From positions 6,888,423 to 6,952,422 of the forward strand of contig JALIRH010000023.1 of assembly GCA_023055505.1 (NCBI GenBank): a DNA stretch of 64,000 bases. Reading direction: 5' to 3'. The translations under genes and the position numbers were made by a program. Positions within the stretch are counted from its first letter, which is position 1. Each line of letters starts with the position of its first letter. Origin of the DNA: Callipepla californica brunnescens (Eukaryota > Chordata > Aves > Galliformes > Odontophoridae). This document shows positions 24,666 through 35,689 of this stretch, in pieces. Under the pieces are notes generated by a model that worked only from the letters and a program-made list of their open reading frames with translations, was not told the DNA's origin and ran no database searches.

Positions 24666-25150
24666 CCAGCCTGGGCAAACTCGGGTTGTCCCTGGTGTGA
24701 ATCATCAGCTCCTTGGTGCATGGTGGTACACTGGTCAGGATTACCACACTAGCAGTAGTCTTTGGTTCATTTAATACCTGTATTAATGATCCAAAAGTGT
24801 AATCAGATAGCATTTTATTGAGATGCAGTAATTTAAAATGGACAAAAAAATACAGAAGCTAGGGAAGGCAAATAAACACATCCATCGGGAAAGGTCAGAG
24901 AGGACAGAAGGGCTTCTATGGCTTGTTAGTTGTTTTGTGCAGACAGTTGTAGTTCATAATATATTTAATAGATTATATTTGTCTGAAATATATCACTATA
25001 ATGACTGTGCCCATATGGGTCTAGGTAGGTCTTTGGTGAGTGCAGGCTACAGCTTTTAGCATTCAGTAACACTTGTAGGTGCCTTGTCTGAGCAAAAATA
25101 ATAAATTACCTCTGACAAGATGATACAGTTCTTGAGAGGGTGAATCACTG
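24666..25150. other. Unique non-coding spacer
   Basis: No repeat or exon recognised, though the first 100 bp may still belong to the hAT remnant. Confidence 0.4.
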
Positions 25151-25757
25151 CGCAGAATCACACACATTTGAAGGAACATTAGGAGGATATTGAGTCCAGT
25201 CCCCCTGCTAAAGCAGGTACCCTACAATAGGTCTCACAGATAGGTGTCCAGACAGATCTTGAATATTTCTGTGGAAGGAGATTCCACAATCTCTGGGCTG
25301 TCTGTTCCAGTGCTCTGTGAAGAAGCTCTTCCTCATGTTATTATGGAAATTCCTATATTCAAGTTTTGGGACCTAACTCCTTGTCCTTGTCACTACACAG
25401 TGCTGAGAAGAGCCTGGCCTTGTCCATTTGCCTCCAGCCTCTATTTACATATTTATAAACATTTATCAGATCTCTTCTCAGTCTACTTTCCCCAGGCTGA
25501 ACAGACCCAGGTTACTTATCCTTTCCTTATATGGGAGGTGCTCCAGGCTCCTTGTCATCTTTGTGACCCTTTGCTGGACACTCTTCAGAGTAGAAGAGAG
25601 GGCAGAGTAAAAGAGGAGGATCACCTTCCTCAACCTGTTGGCCATACTCTTTTTAATACACCCCGGGATACCATTGGCCTTACTGACTACAAGGACACAC
25701 TGCTGGCACATGACCAAGCTGTTCTCCACCAGGACCAGTAGGTCACAACCAGAGGAT
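25151..25757 (-). mobile_element. CR1 LINE 3' fragment, antisense
   Basis: Antisense CR1 covering the RT C-terminus and 3' UTR. The minus-strand reading at 25478-25729 gives 'ENSLVMCQQCVLVVSKANGI', 'LFYSALSSTLK' and 'YKERISNLGLFSLGK', all typical of the post-RT region. It starts near 25151 with a degenerate tail ('AGAATCACACACATTTGAAG'). Its 5' truncation point abuts a second CR1 in the opposite orientation. Confidence 0.92.
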
Positions 25758-26716
25758 TGTAGCCAACAGCTCTACATCCAGGCTGAGGCCAGTGGTAAGT
25801 GGTGTTCTGGAGGCATCCATCTTGGTAGTGGGGATCTTCAACATCTGTATCCATGACCTAAAGAGTGAAATCGAGTACACACTCAGCAAGTTTGCTGGCT
25901 ACAGCATGGTGAGTGGTGCAGTTGATATGAAGGAACAAATGCTATTACAGGGACCTGCACAGGCTTGAAAAGTGTAAGGGTTCTGTATTTCAATTAGGGA
26001 CAATCCCAGATAAATGTACAGAGAGAGGAACTCAGTGAGAACAGCCCTGTGGAAAAGGACTTGGGGGGCTCTGGTGAACAAAAAGCTGGACATGAGGCAG
26101 TAGTGTACACTTGCAGGCCAGAAAGCCAGCAGTATCCTTGACTGCATCAGAAGAGGAGAGGCCAGCAGGGTGAGCAGGGATTGTCCTTCTCTGCTCTGCA
26201 CTTGCAAAGCCTCGTCTGTAGTACTGTGTCCAAGCCTCAGGACTCAGCATGAGAAAGACATGCAGCTGTTGGATTATTTCCAGACAAAGGCCACAAAGGT
26301 AATCAGAGGGCTAAAGCCCCTCTCTTAAGAGGAAAGACTGGAGGAGCTGGGCTTGTTCAGCCTGGAGAAGACCTCATTGCAGTCTTCCACGACTTGAGGG
26401 GAGCTTATAAACAGTTTATAAACTGATTTTCTACACAGTCTAATAGTGATAAGACAAGGGAGAATAGTTTTAAACTAATAGGAGGGGAAATTTAGCTTGG
26501 AAGTTCGGAGGTAATTTTTTGTTGGAAAGGTGGTGAAGCACTGGCACAGGCTGCACAAAGAGTTGTGGATGCTTCATGCCAGGAGATGTTCAGGGCCAGT
26601 TTGGATGGGGCTCTGGGCACACTGATCTGCTGGATGGCAATGATGTGCATGCTAGGAAGTTGGAATTGAATGTTCTTTGAGTTCCCTTCCAATTCAAGCC
26701 ATTCTCAGATTCTGAG
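25758..26716 (+). mobile_element. CR1 LINE 3' fragment, sense (head-to-head with previous)
   Basis: Sense CR1 from the middle of the RT domain to its 3' end. The catalytic box region near 25887-25904 reads F-A-G-Y and is inactive. The C-terminal segment follows (for example 'LFSLEK'-like coding near 26355), then the CR1 3' end 'CCTTCCAATTCAAGCCATTC' and 'TCAGATTCTGAGTCT'. It overlaps in content with its antisense neighbour but differs in sequence, so they are probably separate insertions. Confidence 0.9.
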
Positions 26717-26904
26717 TCTAAAGGTTCGTGATAATGGTTTGGATCTCTATTGAATTTCCACTTTTTATTACTGCATCTTTCTTTGTGGTTTCCTTTTTAG
26801 AGAAATCAGTTAACCACCTCTAAGTCCAGGACACAGATCTCAAGTTGCTATATTAGTATGAACTGAAATAAATAAGTTACAGATAAGTGAATATATGTAT
26901 GTTT

Positions 26905-26939
<35 letters not shown>

Positions 26940-26960
26940 CACATATATGTTTATATACAT
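26905..26960. repeat. (CA)n-(TA)n compound microsatellite
   Basis: About 12 CA units followed by TA and CATA units on the plus strand, directly upstream of the mariner copy. Confidence 0.95.
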
Positions 26961-26962
26961 GT

Positions 26963-27246
26963 ACAGTGGTTGCTTTAAAAATGACGCCTACTATTGATTT
27001 CCATGGAAACTACAACCCATGCAAAGATATACAATAACACTATTTGATAGAGGAAATTCTATACGATAAAACATGAGTTTTCAACGTAGTCACCATCATT
27101 AGCTACACATTTTTCGCAATGATGAACAAGCGATCACATGCGAAGCTTACAGTATCTGCATGGCCATCTGGAACATGGTTTGTCTTTCATATTGCTACAA
27201 CTGCTGCTGAAATGCACCACCCACCACCTCACTGTGCTCACATCAC
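26963..27246 (-). mobile_element. Mariner-type transposon, 3' part (split by a CR1)
   Basis: Antisense mariner remnant. The left end (26963-26995) resembles a terminal inverted repeat. On the minus strand the last transposase residues are recognisable at DNA level, including a 'GGTGACTACGTTGAAAA' segment near 27080. Immediately upstream of these comes the N-terminal 'KDKP'-like segment (about 27170-27190), so the catalytic core is deleted. At 27246 the element is interrupted by a CR1 and continues at about 28346. Confidence 0.75.
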
Positions 27247-28345
27247 AGAATCACCAAGGTTGGAAAAGACCTGTAAGATCATCCAGTCCAACCATTCACC
27301 CATGACCAATAGCTCTCACTAAACCATGTCCCTCGACACAGAGTCCAAACGTACCTTGAACACCTTCAGGGTTGGTGACTCCGCAACCTCAATGGGCAGC
27401 ATATTCCAGTGCCTGAACACTCTTTCAGAGTAGTGGTGTTTCCTAACATCCAGCCTGAATCTTCCCTGGCATAGCTTGAAGTCATTCCCTCTAGTCCTAT
27501 CACTAACCACACAAGAGAAGAGGCTGACCCCCAGCTCACTACAACCTCCCTTCAGGTAGCTATAGAGAGCATTGTCTCCCCTTAGCCTCCTCTTCTCCAG
27601 ACTGAACAATCCCAGCTCCCTCAGCTGCTCGTCATAAGTCCTGTCTTCCAGATCCCTCACCAGCTTCAGTGCCCTTCTTTGAACATGCTCCAGGACTTCA
27701 ATGTCTTTCAGAGAAGGGCCCAAAACTGGACATAGTACTCAAGGTGTGGCCTCACCAGAGCTGAGTACAGGGGGATGATCACTTCCCTGTTCCTGCTGGC
27801 AGTGCTGTTTCTGATGCAAGCCAGGATGCCATTGGCTTTCTTGGTACCTGGGCACACTGCTGGCTCATGTTCAGCCAAGTATCAACCAATACCCCCAGGT
27901 CCATTTCCTCTACACAGTCTTCCAGCCACTCTGCATCAAGCTTGTAATATTGCCTGAGGTTGTTGTGGCCAAACTACAGGACCCAAAATTTGGTCTTGTT
28001 GAAGCTCATACCTTAGGTTCAGCCCAGCTATCCAGCCTGTTCAGATGTGTCTTAAGAGCTTCACTACCCCAGGCAGATCGACACTTCCAGCCAACTTGCT
28101 GTCATCTGCAAACTTACTGAGGGTGCACTCAATGCCCTCATCAAGGTCATCAATAAAGATATTGAAGAGAACAGGCCCCAGCACTGACCCTTGGGGACAC
28201 TGCTCATGACCGATGGCCAGCTGGATTCAACTCAATTCACCACCACTCTCTGGGCCCGGCCCTCCAGCCAGTTCTTTACCCAGCCAAGAGTGTACCTGTC
28301 CAAGCCACAGGCTGCCAGCTTCTGCAGGAGCCACTCCACAGTTAG
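27247..28345 (-). mobile_element. CR1 LINE inserted into mariner, antisense
   Basis: Antisense CR1 covering the late RT, C-terminus and 3' UTR. The minus ORF at 27319-27723 has 134 residues and reads '[20 protein letters not shown]', '[14 protein letters not shown]', '[19 protein letters not shown]'. Further 5', about 28150-28200, lies the '[13 protein letters not shown]' region. The 3' tail 'CACAGAATCACCAAGGTTGG' sits at the left edge (27247), and the 5' truncation is at about 28345. It disrupts the mariner copy on either side. Confidence 0.93.
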
Positions 28346-28530
28346 TCTCCATAAACCTTCATCAAGTGTCGATGAATGTCAGTGGATGTCATTTTTTCTT
28401 CACAAAGGAATTCAGTGACACACTTTTGTTTCATCCACACTTCGATGTCAGATCTCATTTTGTCTCACTGACTCTCTGCTGCCATCTGTTGCATATCATG
28501 TGCACGTATACAAGAACAAACTTGCTTTCA
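28346..28530 (-). mobile_element. Mariner-type transposon, 5' part (continues from 27246)
   Basis: Continuation of the split mariner. The minus strand carries the transposase N-terminal region ('GFRRLMETN'-like coding near 28346-28370, then the start-proximal stretch), matching the equivalent part of the 11.4-kb copy base by base with substitutions. The outer terminal repeat is not recognisable, so the right end near 28530 is approximate. Confidence 0.7.
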
Positions 28531-31445
28531 AAATCTTGAAAAGAGATTGTTGCAAAACTTATATCTATCCAGGAAACCAACCATATGCGCAAGTTTAAGC
28601 CTTAAAGAAGCCAGCAATTAAGCCTAGGCTACCGATTCACAAATAAAAATTAACCTAATCAATACAGGCTTAACAGTGAAATATTTTCTGAGTATATCAA
28701 ATGTAATTTATTGTTTTATTTGATTGATTTATTTTTAGAGTAAGTTTTGAAATAGTTCACGATTGATGGATTATAAAAGTAATCCACTGAAAGCATTTGC
28801 TACTGTCAATTCAGGCAGCTTTTTCCTTTTAAATGGAAACAAGACTAGAGCGGCTTCTAATTTTTGCAGGGCTACTGCCTAGAATCCTCTGCTCCTGGAT
28901 ATCTGCACTTTCAAAATGTTTTATTTGTATATTTCTCAGTGCTTTCCTGAAATTTGCTATTCTACTATAGAAACAAATGTTCTACAAAACTCATACAAGT
29001 TACTTGAATAAAATGTGTTAACATAGTGGCAACTATAATAGAAAATCAGTTTGTTTGTAAGTACAGACAATGTTCTCAGTGATTACGGATATTAATATTA
29101 CTTTATTCTAGTACTTTCAGAAGTCTTACTGCAGTTATTTTAAATAATATTCTTAAAAGGTATTTAGATTAAATTAAATTTAATCTAAATTTAAATTTAG
29201 ATTAAATTTAAATTTAGATTAAAAGGTAGAATAGATTAAAAAAAAAGCAAATTTCTTGGCTTGAAACTTGGTAAAGTCCAAGAATAGTGTAGTGGAGAAA
29301 TGGTTAAAATGCCATAAACTTATGCCATATGCATTTCTGTAATTAAAAAATATTAATTATAATTATTGTTGGTTTTTATTATTATTATTATTACAAGGAT
29401 AAATTAATAATGTGGAATATTCGTTTTTGGGGACAACTTTGGAACTGATTTCTGCTCAAAGAAATTTGGGCTGCCATTTAGTTGCAATGTTCTTTCTCAG
29501 TCTTAACCATAGTTATGCACAATGCTATAGCACTGTTCCTAACATCTTTGTTAACTGCCCTCTGCATCGTCATTAAATGCCAGTCAACTTCCGAGACTGA
29601 AATAGTTCCGAATTTAATGACACTAAAATTACATTACTGATAATTGATTTTTTCTAACCGTATTTCATGACAAGGTCACTGACCTTGCACACTATCTTAA
29701 ATCTACATTTTAACACATTTATTATTTTTTATTTCTTAAATGAAAGTCATCTGGTCCTCACCTGTCATCTAAGTTTGAACCTCACCTGCACATGCTGCAA
29801 TACTGTCAACATCTACAGGTTTAGTAAATAATTTTCCTCTTCATTTCTGATAATTGAGAAACTTAAATTCATTGAAGATCCTTTGACAGTTATAATGTAT
29901 CTCTTGCTGATGGGGTGGAGAATTTCTAAAGTGTATCACTCATGTTTCATAGGAATTCCTTCAAAACAAGGAGAAGTTCTCTCAATATTTATATATATTT
30001 ATATATTTAAATTATGTTTTTCCGTCTAGACATTTCATATGATTTTCTAGACAAATAACAATTGTAGTTGCATATATTGACTTCAGTGCATACATTCTAG
30101 AAACTATAAATTTGATCCATGTGCCACACTTACTATGCCTGAGTACCACAAATATACACTACATGCAGACTTATTTGTATCTGGAAAATTATGGGTAACT
30201 CATAGTAATTCTACTCACAAAAAAGAAAAAAAAAAAAAAAAAAGCCTTCACCTGGACGTTTATTTTTGTCTCTTTATATGAGGAAATTTCGCCTAGAATC
30301 TGTGGATAAAGCAAGTGCATCAGCTGAAGGAGTTATGTCTGAGGGGTAGTGGATGCAATGTGCTCTGCATCAAGAAAGCCCTGTTCTGCAGGATGTGAAG
30401 GACTGAAAACAAAAGTATTGCTCAACATAGTGTGAAAGGCTGGGAGGAACTGCTGTACAGGGACAAGGAGTCATTTAGCTAGACAAGTTCCCTGCGATGA
30501 GGTGTCCTTGGAAGTGATGTGGATGTGTTGTCAGTATGAAAGCACTGCACTGACTGAAGGTGTATGGAAGCAGCGGGTAACCTGAACATGGAGAGAGATT
30601 CTGTGGTTTTTTATGGAGGTCCAGGGCTTTTTGAAGCCAGAACCTTGTGGCAGAGATGTGGCATTATGCAATGTGACATGTCAGTGTTTGTCATTAGGAA
30701 GTCCTTTGTCACACGGTTTGCTGGTCCTGTGGGATTGGAATTTGTGTAAATGAGGTAAGAATTTTTGATATGTATAATAAACAGAATAACAGGGAACTCT
30801 GCAGGATATGGAATGTCTTCAGAATTTGTAGAAAGTGTAGGGTTAATACATAGAATGTGAATGTGTTTTGCAAGTCTTATTTGACTCTTTGCAATAAACA
30901 AATCTTCATGAAGATGTTACAGTGGTACAGTCTATCTATATACAGTATAATTCACAAGGAGAAGAAAAGATGTGTCACACATGAAGAGAGCCATGAGAAA
31001 TCCTCTGTGAGCAGAAATATACATAGAGTATTAAAACATCATCACTTTTCTAATTTTAACTGCAAAGCTGGTCTAACTGCATCCAAGTCTGAAAACATCT
31101 ATCTCCTGCTTATTCTCTCCCTTCATTTTATTTATATAGGTATATTTTACAGATGCTGAAGTAACTGTCCAAGCGAGAAAATGAAATTGTTAATATACAT
31201 TAAGTATAAATTTTGTCTTTTAATGTTTCTTTCAGGTCAGTTAGATAAGAGTATCTTCTGAGACTTTCCACTACATTTTGCAGGAAGATTTATTGTCTGA
31301 ACTTTGTTTACTAGATCAAAATTATCTTTACATTTTTCTCTCCTCTCTCCTGATCCAGCAACTGAAATGCCTTTATAGTTATCCCATGTAATAGGAACCA
31401 GTATGGTCCATCTCACCACAATTTAATTAGCAGCTGAGGAAATCC
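28531..31445. other. Unique AT-rich non-coding DNA
   Basis: No transposon or exon recognised. It contains interlocking AT palindromes at 29163-29224, a TTA run near 29370-29392 and an A-run at about 30221-30243. A slightly GC-richer patch at about 30290-30740 is unidentified. Confidence 0.5.
29163..29224. repeat. Interlocking AT-rich palindromes
   Basis: Contains a perfect 22-bp palindrome at 29182-29203 (AATCTAAATTT/AAATTTAGATT). An overlapping 27-bp palindrome with a single central base lies at 29163-29189. A further direct copy of AAATTTAAATTTAGATT follows. Hairpin or cruciform potential is evident, but no function is. Confidence 0.85.
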
Positions 31446-33042
31446 ATAGTGGGTTAACCTTCAATGGCTACTAGGTGCTCACCAAACCACTCTCTCATTT
31501 CCCCTCCTCACCATGGCAAAAACAAAACAAGATGAAAAAAAAAACCAAAAAAAAACAACAACTGACAGATTGTGGTAAAGACAGGGAAAATCCTCACTAA
31601 TTACTCTTATAGACAGAGACTTGACATGGGGAAGATTAATTTGTTTTATTGCCAGTTAATATAGTGATAGGATGGTGAGAAAAACAAAACTTAAAGCACA
31701 TTCCTTCGTGTCCTCTATCCCTTATTCCCAGGCTCAGCTTCACTCGCAATTCTTCAACACGCTTCCCCCTGAGCAGTGCATGGAGATGGGGCATGAATGT
31801 AATGGTTGTTTCTTAAAGTTTAGTCTCTGCCACTCCTTCATACTCACACTGTTCCCCTGCTTCAGCATGGGGTCTCTCCCACAGGATACAGTCCTTCATA
31901 AATTAATGCAGTGTAAGCAATCCACAAGCTGCAGTTCTTTGAGAACTACTCCAGCTTTGATCTCCCATGGGCTGCAGCTCTGGCCTGGTGCTGCTCCTGC
32001 TTGGGCTCTCCAAATACTGTGCCTCCTCTGGGTCTTGTCCAGAGCCACTCAGCAGGCTCATGGCTACTCATGGCTGCACAGGTAGGTCTCCTGGCCATGC
32101 CCAGGGGCTGCAGGGAGACTGTGAGAAAGACTGTCAGTTTATAAGTTTGATTCCAGCTAGGATTTTTGTGAAGCCAGCAAGTCTTATTCACAATTGCAAT
32201 TGCAGATGGAGACTCTCTTGTGACAAAAGAAAAAATGTGCACCTTTCCAGTAAAATACACACCGTATATACCCTTTTTCTCAATGCACATTATCTCCCAT
32301 AATCCTCAATGGCAGTTACTAAGGAGTATTTCCATATTAGGTCTGTTACCACCCTGTTGTTTTTAAGTATATCTTCTATTTCTTTATGGAGGTAGGAGAG
32401 AAATGTTTTGTAAGGTTATCTCATTTGTTCTAGAGATTAAGGTTATCACAATCATTCTTTACTGTGCTAGGCCTACCCTGCAGATTTGCCTTATCTTGGA
32501 TTAGTCAGAACACTCCAGTTTCTGCTTTTGAGCAAAATGTTTGCCCTATCTTGTGCTAGTCTCTGCCTCTGCAACTGATTGTGAAAAGCAACTTATGCAG
32601 CCATTTCATCAGAAGGTTATAAGCTTAGTAAAGGTCAGTACTTTGACATTAGAAGCTTATACTGCAATAACTCAGTTTAACTCTCACAGGGACAACCTAC
32701 TCCTTTGTGGGCCTCTCCTGGGCTGCAGGGAGCTTCTGCTCTGTGCTTGGAGCACCTCCTGCCCTCCTGCACTCGCCTTGATTCCTGCAAGTGTGCTTCT
32801 CTCCCAATTTCTAAATTCCCTCTCACAAATGCTTTATTGCATTTTTTTTAACCCTTTCTCAAATACATTACAACAGAGGTTTTATCAGCCTCACTGATGG
32901 GTTTAACTTTGGCTAACAACAGGCTCGTATGGGGGTTGGATGAAACGTGTCATCTGAGATGGGGGAAGCCCCGTTCTCATATCAAATAAGCTGTTCTTGT
33001 AACATCTCCCTTGACCTTGACGCATTAACCCAATACAATATT
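31446..33042. mobile_element. Composite LTR-retroelement-like repeat (degenerate)
   Basis: The left end ('AGTGGGTTAACCTTCAATGG', then 'CTACTAGGTGCTCACC') recalls a common avian LTR start. The body ('GACTTGACATGGGGAAGATT', 'CAGCATGGGGTCTCTCCCAC', repeated GGGCTGCAG motifs) and the right part ('CACTGATGGGTTTAACTTTG', ending near 'AACCCAATACAAT') fit a repeat I recall as widespread in birds. The tract at about 32130-32680 does not fit and may be unrelated or an insertion. No retroviral gene can be read, and orientation and target duplication are not clear. The family assignment is from memory of the pattern. Confidence 0.5.
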
Positions 33043-33350
33043 TCATGTACACTTCAGTATGGTTTTCATATACAGAATCCATATCTCCACTTGCTGACAC
33101 ACCTCTGAAGTAAGAATTATCTGGAATTTCCGTGGAGACGATGCAGTACTGGATTTACATGGTGCAAGGCAATGCCCAGCAAAGACAACCCACTTCTGCC
33201 ACTTAAAAAAGACATTCTTAAACTCCCTTCCTGATCAGTCAGTCATCCCTCTTCTATTTGCTAAACACAGATTAAGGGTCCATCATCATAATTCATGGTA
33301 TTTCTCCAGATATGCTACATAAGACAGCATACACTGATAACATATATCAT

Positions 33351-33577
33351 AGAGTCCTAGGGGAGCTGATTGATGTGGTTGCTGAGCCTCTCTCCATCAT
33401 ATTTGAAATGTCATGGCTGTCAGAAAAAGTCTTCAGTGACTGAAAAAAGGGAAACATCCCTCCTGCTTATAAGAAAGGGAGAAAGGAAGACCTAGGGAAC
33501 TACAAGCTAGTGTGCATAACCTCTGTGCATGGGAAGATCATGAAACAACAGGAGTATTTACTTGCAGAAGATCTAGC
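33351..33577 (+). mobile_element. CR1 LINE fragment, start of RT domain
   Basis: Sense CR1 encoding the start of the RT domain, with 'LGELIDVVAEPLSIIFEMSW'-like coding and then 'PAYKKGRKEDLGNYKLV' before the break. It ends within the next 50 bases where an LTR-like segment begins. Confidence 0.85.
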
Positions 33578-34098
33578 TTGTGAGCAAATAAATCAAACTT
33601 GGTATGGGAGACTGAAGGATGGTACCTTTGTATCCTGTGAAGACAAGATACAGTTGGGTGCCTCCCTGCTCCCTTTTATATGGTGGCAAGGCCCAGAAGA
33701 TGGGAACAAAGGAGTTTCTGCTGAGGTCCAAAAACCAGAAGCTGTCACTCCAAAGAGAGCTGACTCAACCACTTTGAACTTACAAATATTTGTACTGTTG
33801 AAAAAAGTTATCAGCTGAACAACACAGACTCTGGTGACCCATCACTACTGAAGATCAACCCTCTGAACTGTGAGCAACACTGGAATCCCAGTGGTGACTC
33901 TCTCGCTTTCTACAAAGACTTCTTGCTTTTATTTCTTATCTCTCTTCTATTGTCCATTTTCCTTCCCCACCTACCTAAGCAACTAGAATTTGTAATAGAC
34001 TAGTTTGGTTAACATTTGACCCATTCTGTATTAATCTTGCCATTGTGTACAGATATATCAAAATAACCTTTTCTACCTCCTATAAATTGGAGGGAGAC
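33578..34098 (+). mobile_element. Degenerate LTR, related to the 1-kb LTR family at 35.7 and 60.8 kb
   Basis: The right half aligns with the other two LTRs: 'AAGCAACTAGAATTTGTAAT', 'GGTTAACATTTGACCCATTC', 'ATTAATCTTGCCATTGTG' and a 'CTCCTATAAATTGGAGGGAGAC' end region. The poly(A) signal AATAAA of the relatives has become AATAGA. It starts near 'TGTGAGCAAATA' (33579) and is about 520 bp, half the length of its relatives. No clear target duplication is left. It sits between two CR1 pieces. Confidence 0.7.
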
Positions 34099-35193
34099 GG
34101 GGAGATATGGATTTGAATGATGGATAAGGAATTGGTTGGAAAATCATAGTCAGAGTGTTGTGGTCAGGGGCTCTATGTCCAAGCAGAGATTAGTAACAAG
34201 CAGTGTCACCCAGGGATCTGTCCTGGGACCTGTACTGTTCAATGTCTTTATCAGTGACATAGGCCATGAGATCAAGAGTACCCCCAGCAAATTTGCTGAT
34301 GACAGCAAGCTGAGTGGTGCAACTGTCATAATGGAAGGAAGGGATGCCATCTAGAAGGACCTTGATGAATTTGAATGGTTGGTCCATATGAAGCTAATGA
34401 AGCTCAGCTAAGCAAAGAGCAAAGGTTTGCTCTTGGGTTGTAGTAATTCCAGATATAATCCCAGACTGGGAGAAGAATTCCTTGAGAGTAGCCCTGTGGA
34501 GAAGGACTTAAGGATCCTGGTTGATGAAAAACATAACATGAACCAACAGCGTGCCCTTGAAGCCTGGAAGTCCTACAGTACCCTGGGTTTCAACAAAACA
34601 GTGGTGGCCAGCAGGAAGGGGATTGTCCCTCTTTATTCTTCCATTGTCAGGCCTGTTCTGCAGTACTGTGTCCAGATCTGGGGCCCTCAGCACAAGAAAG
34701 ATGTGGAGCTGTTGGAGAGGGTCCAGAGGACATCTACAAAGATGATCAGAGGGCTGGAACACTTCTATGTAAACAGGCTGAAGAAGCTGGACTCATTCAA
34801 TCTGGAGAAGAAAGAGCAGACTGCAGGGAGACCGCATTGCAGCATTCCAGTATTTAAAGAGATATTACAAACAGGAGGGAAATCAACTTTTGGTACAGGT
34901 AGATAGTGATAGGACAAGAAGAAATGGTTTTAAGGTACAGGAACAGAGATTTAGTTTAGATTTCAGGGGGAAGTTTTTCACTGACAGGATGGTGAAGTGC
35001 TGGAATGGATTGCCCAGAGAGTTTGTAGATGCCCCATGCCTGGAGATGTTTAAGGCTGGGTTGGATGGAGCCCTGGGCAACCTGACCTAGTGTTTGATCT
35101 ACTGGTTGGCAACTCTGATTGTATCAGGGGGATTGGAGCTTGATGATCCTTGAGGTCCCTTGCAACCCAGCTGATTCTATAATTCAGTGATTC
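34099..35193 (+). mobile_element. CR1 LINE, late RT to 3' end (broken)
   Basis: Sense CR1 resuming after the degenerate LTR. It has '[15 protein letters not shown]' near 34210-34255, an intact F-A-D-D box at 34292-34303, and the C-terminal segment with 'RPVLQYCVQIWGPQHKKDVE' (inside 34427-34906). The 3' UTR and tail 'ATTCTATAATTCAGTGATTC' end near 35193. Stops, such as at 34354, break the frame. About 200-250 bp of CR1 expected between 33577 and 34099 (the 'LDLCKAFDTV' region) is absent. Confidence 0.93.
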
Positions 35194-35385
35194 CATGAAA
35201 ATAGACAATCTACAATATGTAATATTTACCTTTAGTTGAATTTAATCCTGACAGATCCCTACAGCCATAATTTATTGAGTAAACTACATAGAGATGTCTC
35301 TCAATCATCTTTATCAAATGTTATTTCCTGTTTCACTTTTTTTTCTTATGAGGTCATTACTTAATGTAAAACAACAACAAAGCTA

Positions 35386-35689
35386 ACCCTGGAGTCAGTG
35401 CTGGGACTGATCTTGTTCAAAATCTTCACCAGTGACCTGGATGAAGATGACACAAAGCTGGAAAGAGTGGCCAACAAAACAGATGTACTGCCATTCAGCA
35501 ACACCTAGACAGTCTGGAGAGCTGGGCAGAGGAACTTGATGAGATTCAACAAGGACAAGTGTAGAGGCTAGCAACTAAAGAGGAGTAACAGCATGCATCA
35601 GTATAGACTAGTGGAAAGGAGCTCTTTAGAGAAGGATTTAGGAATAGTGGTGGACAACAGGTTGATCATGAGCCATCAGTGTGCCCTTG
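35386..35689 (+). mobile_element. CR1 LINE fragment, left part (split by LTR)
   Basis: Sense CR1 beginning in the '[17 protein letters not shown]' segment and running through 'RLVERSSLEKDLGIVVD'-like coding to 'CALV'. The FADD box is partly deleted ('GATGAAGATGACACAAAGCT'). It is cut at 35689 by the 1.2-kb LTR and resumes at 36907. Confidence 0.88.
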
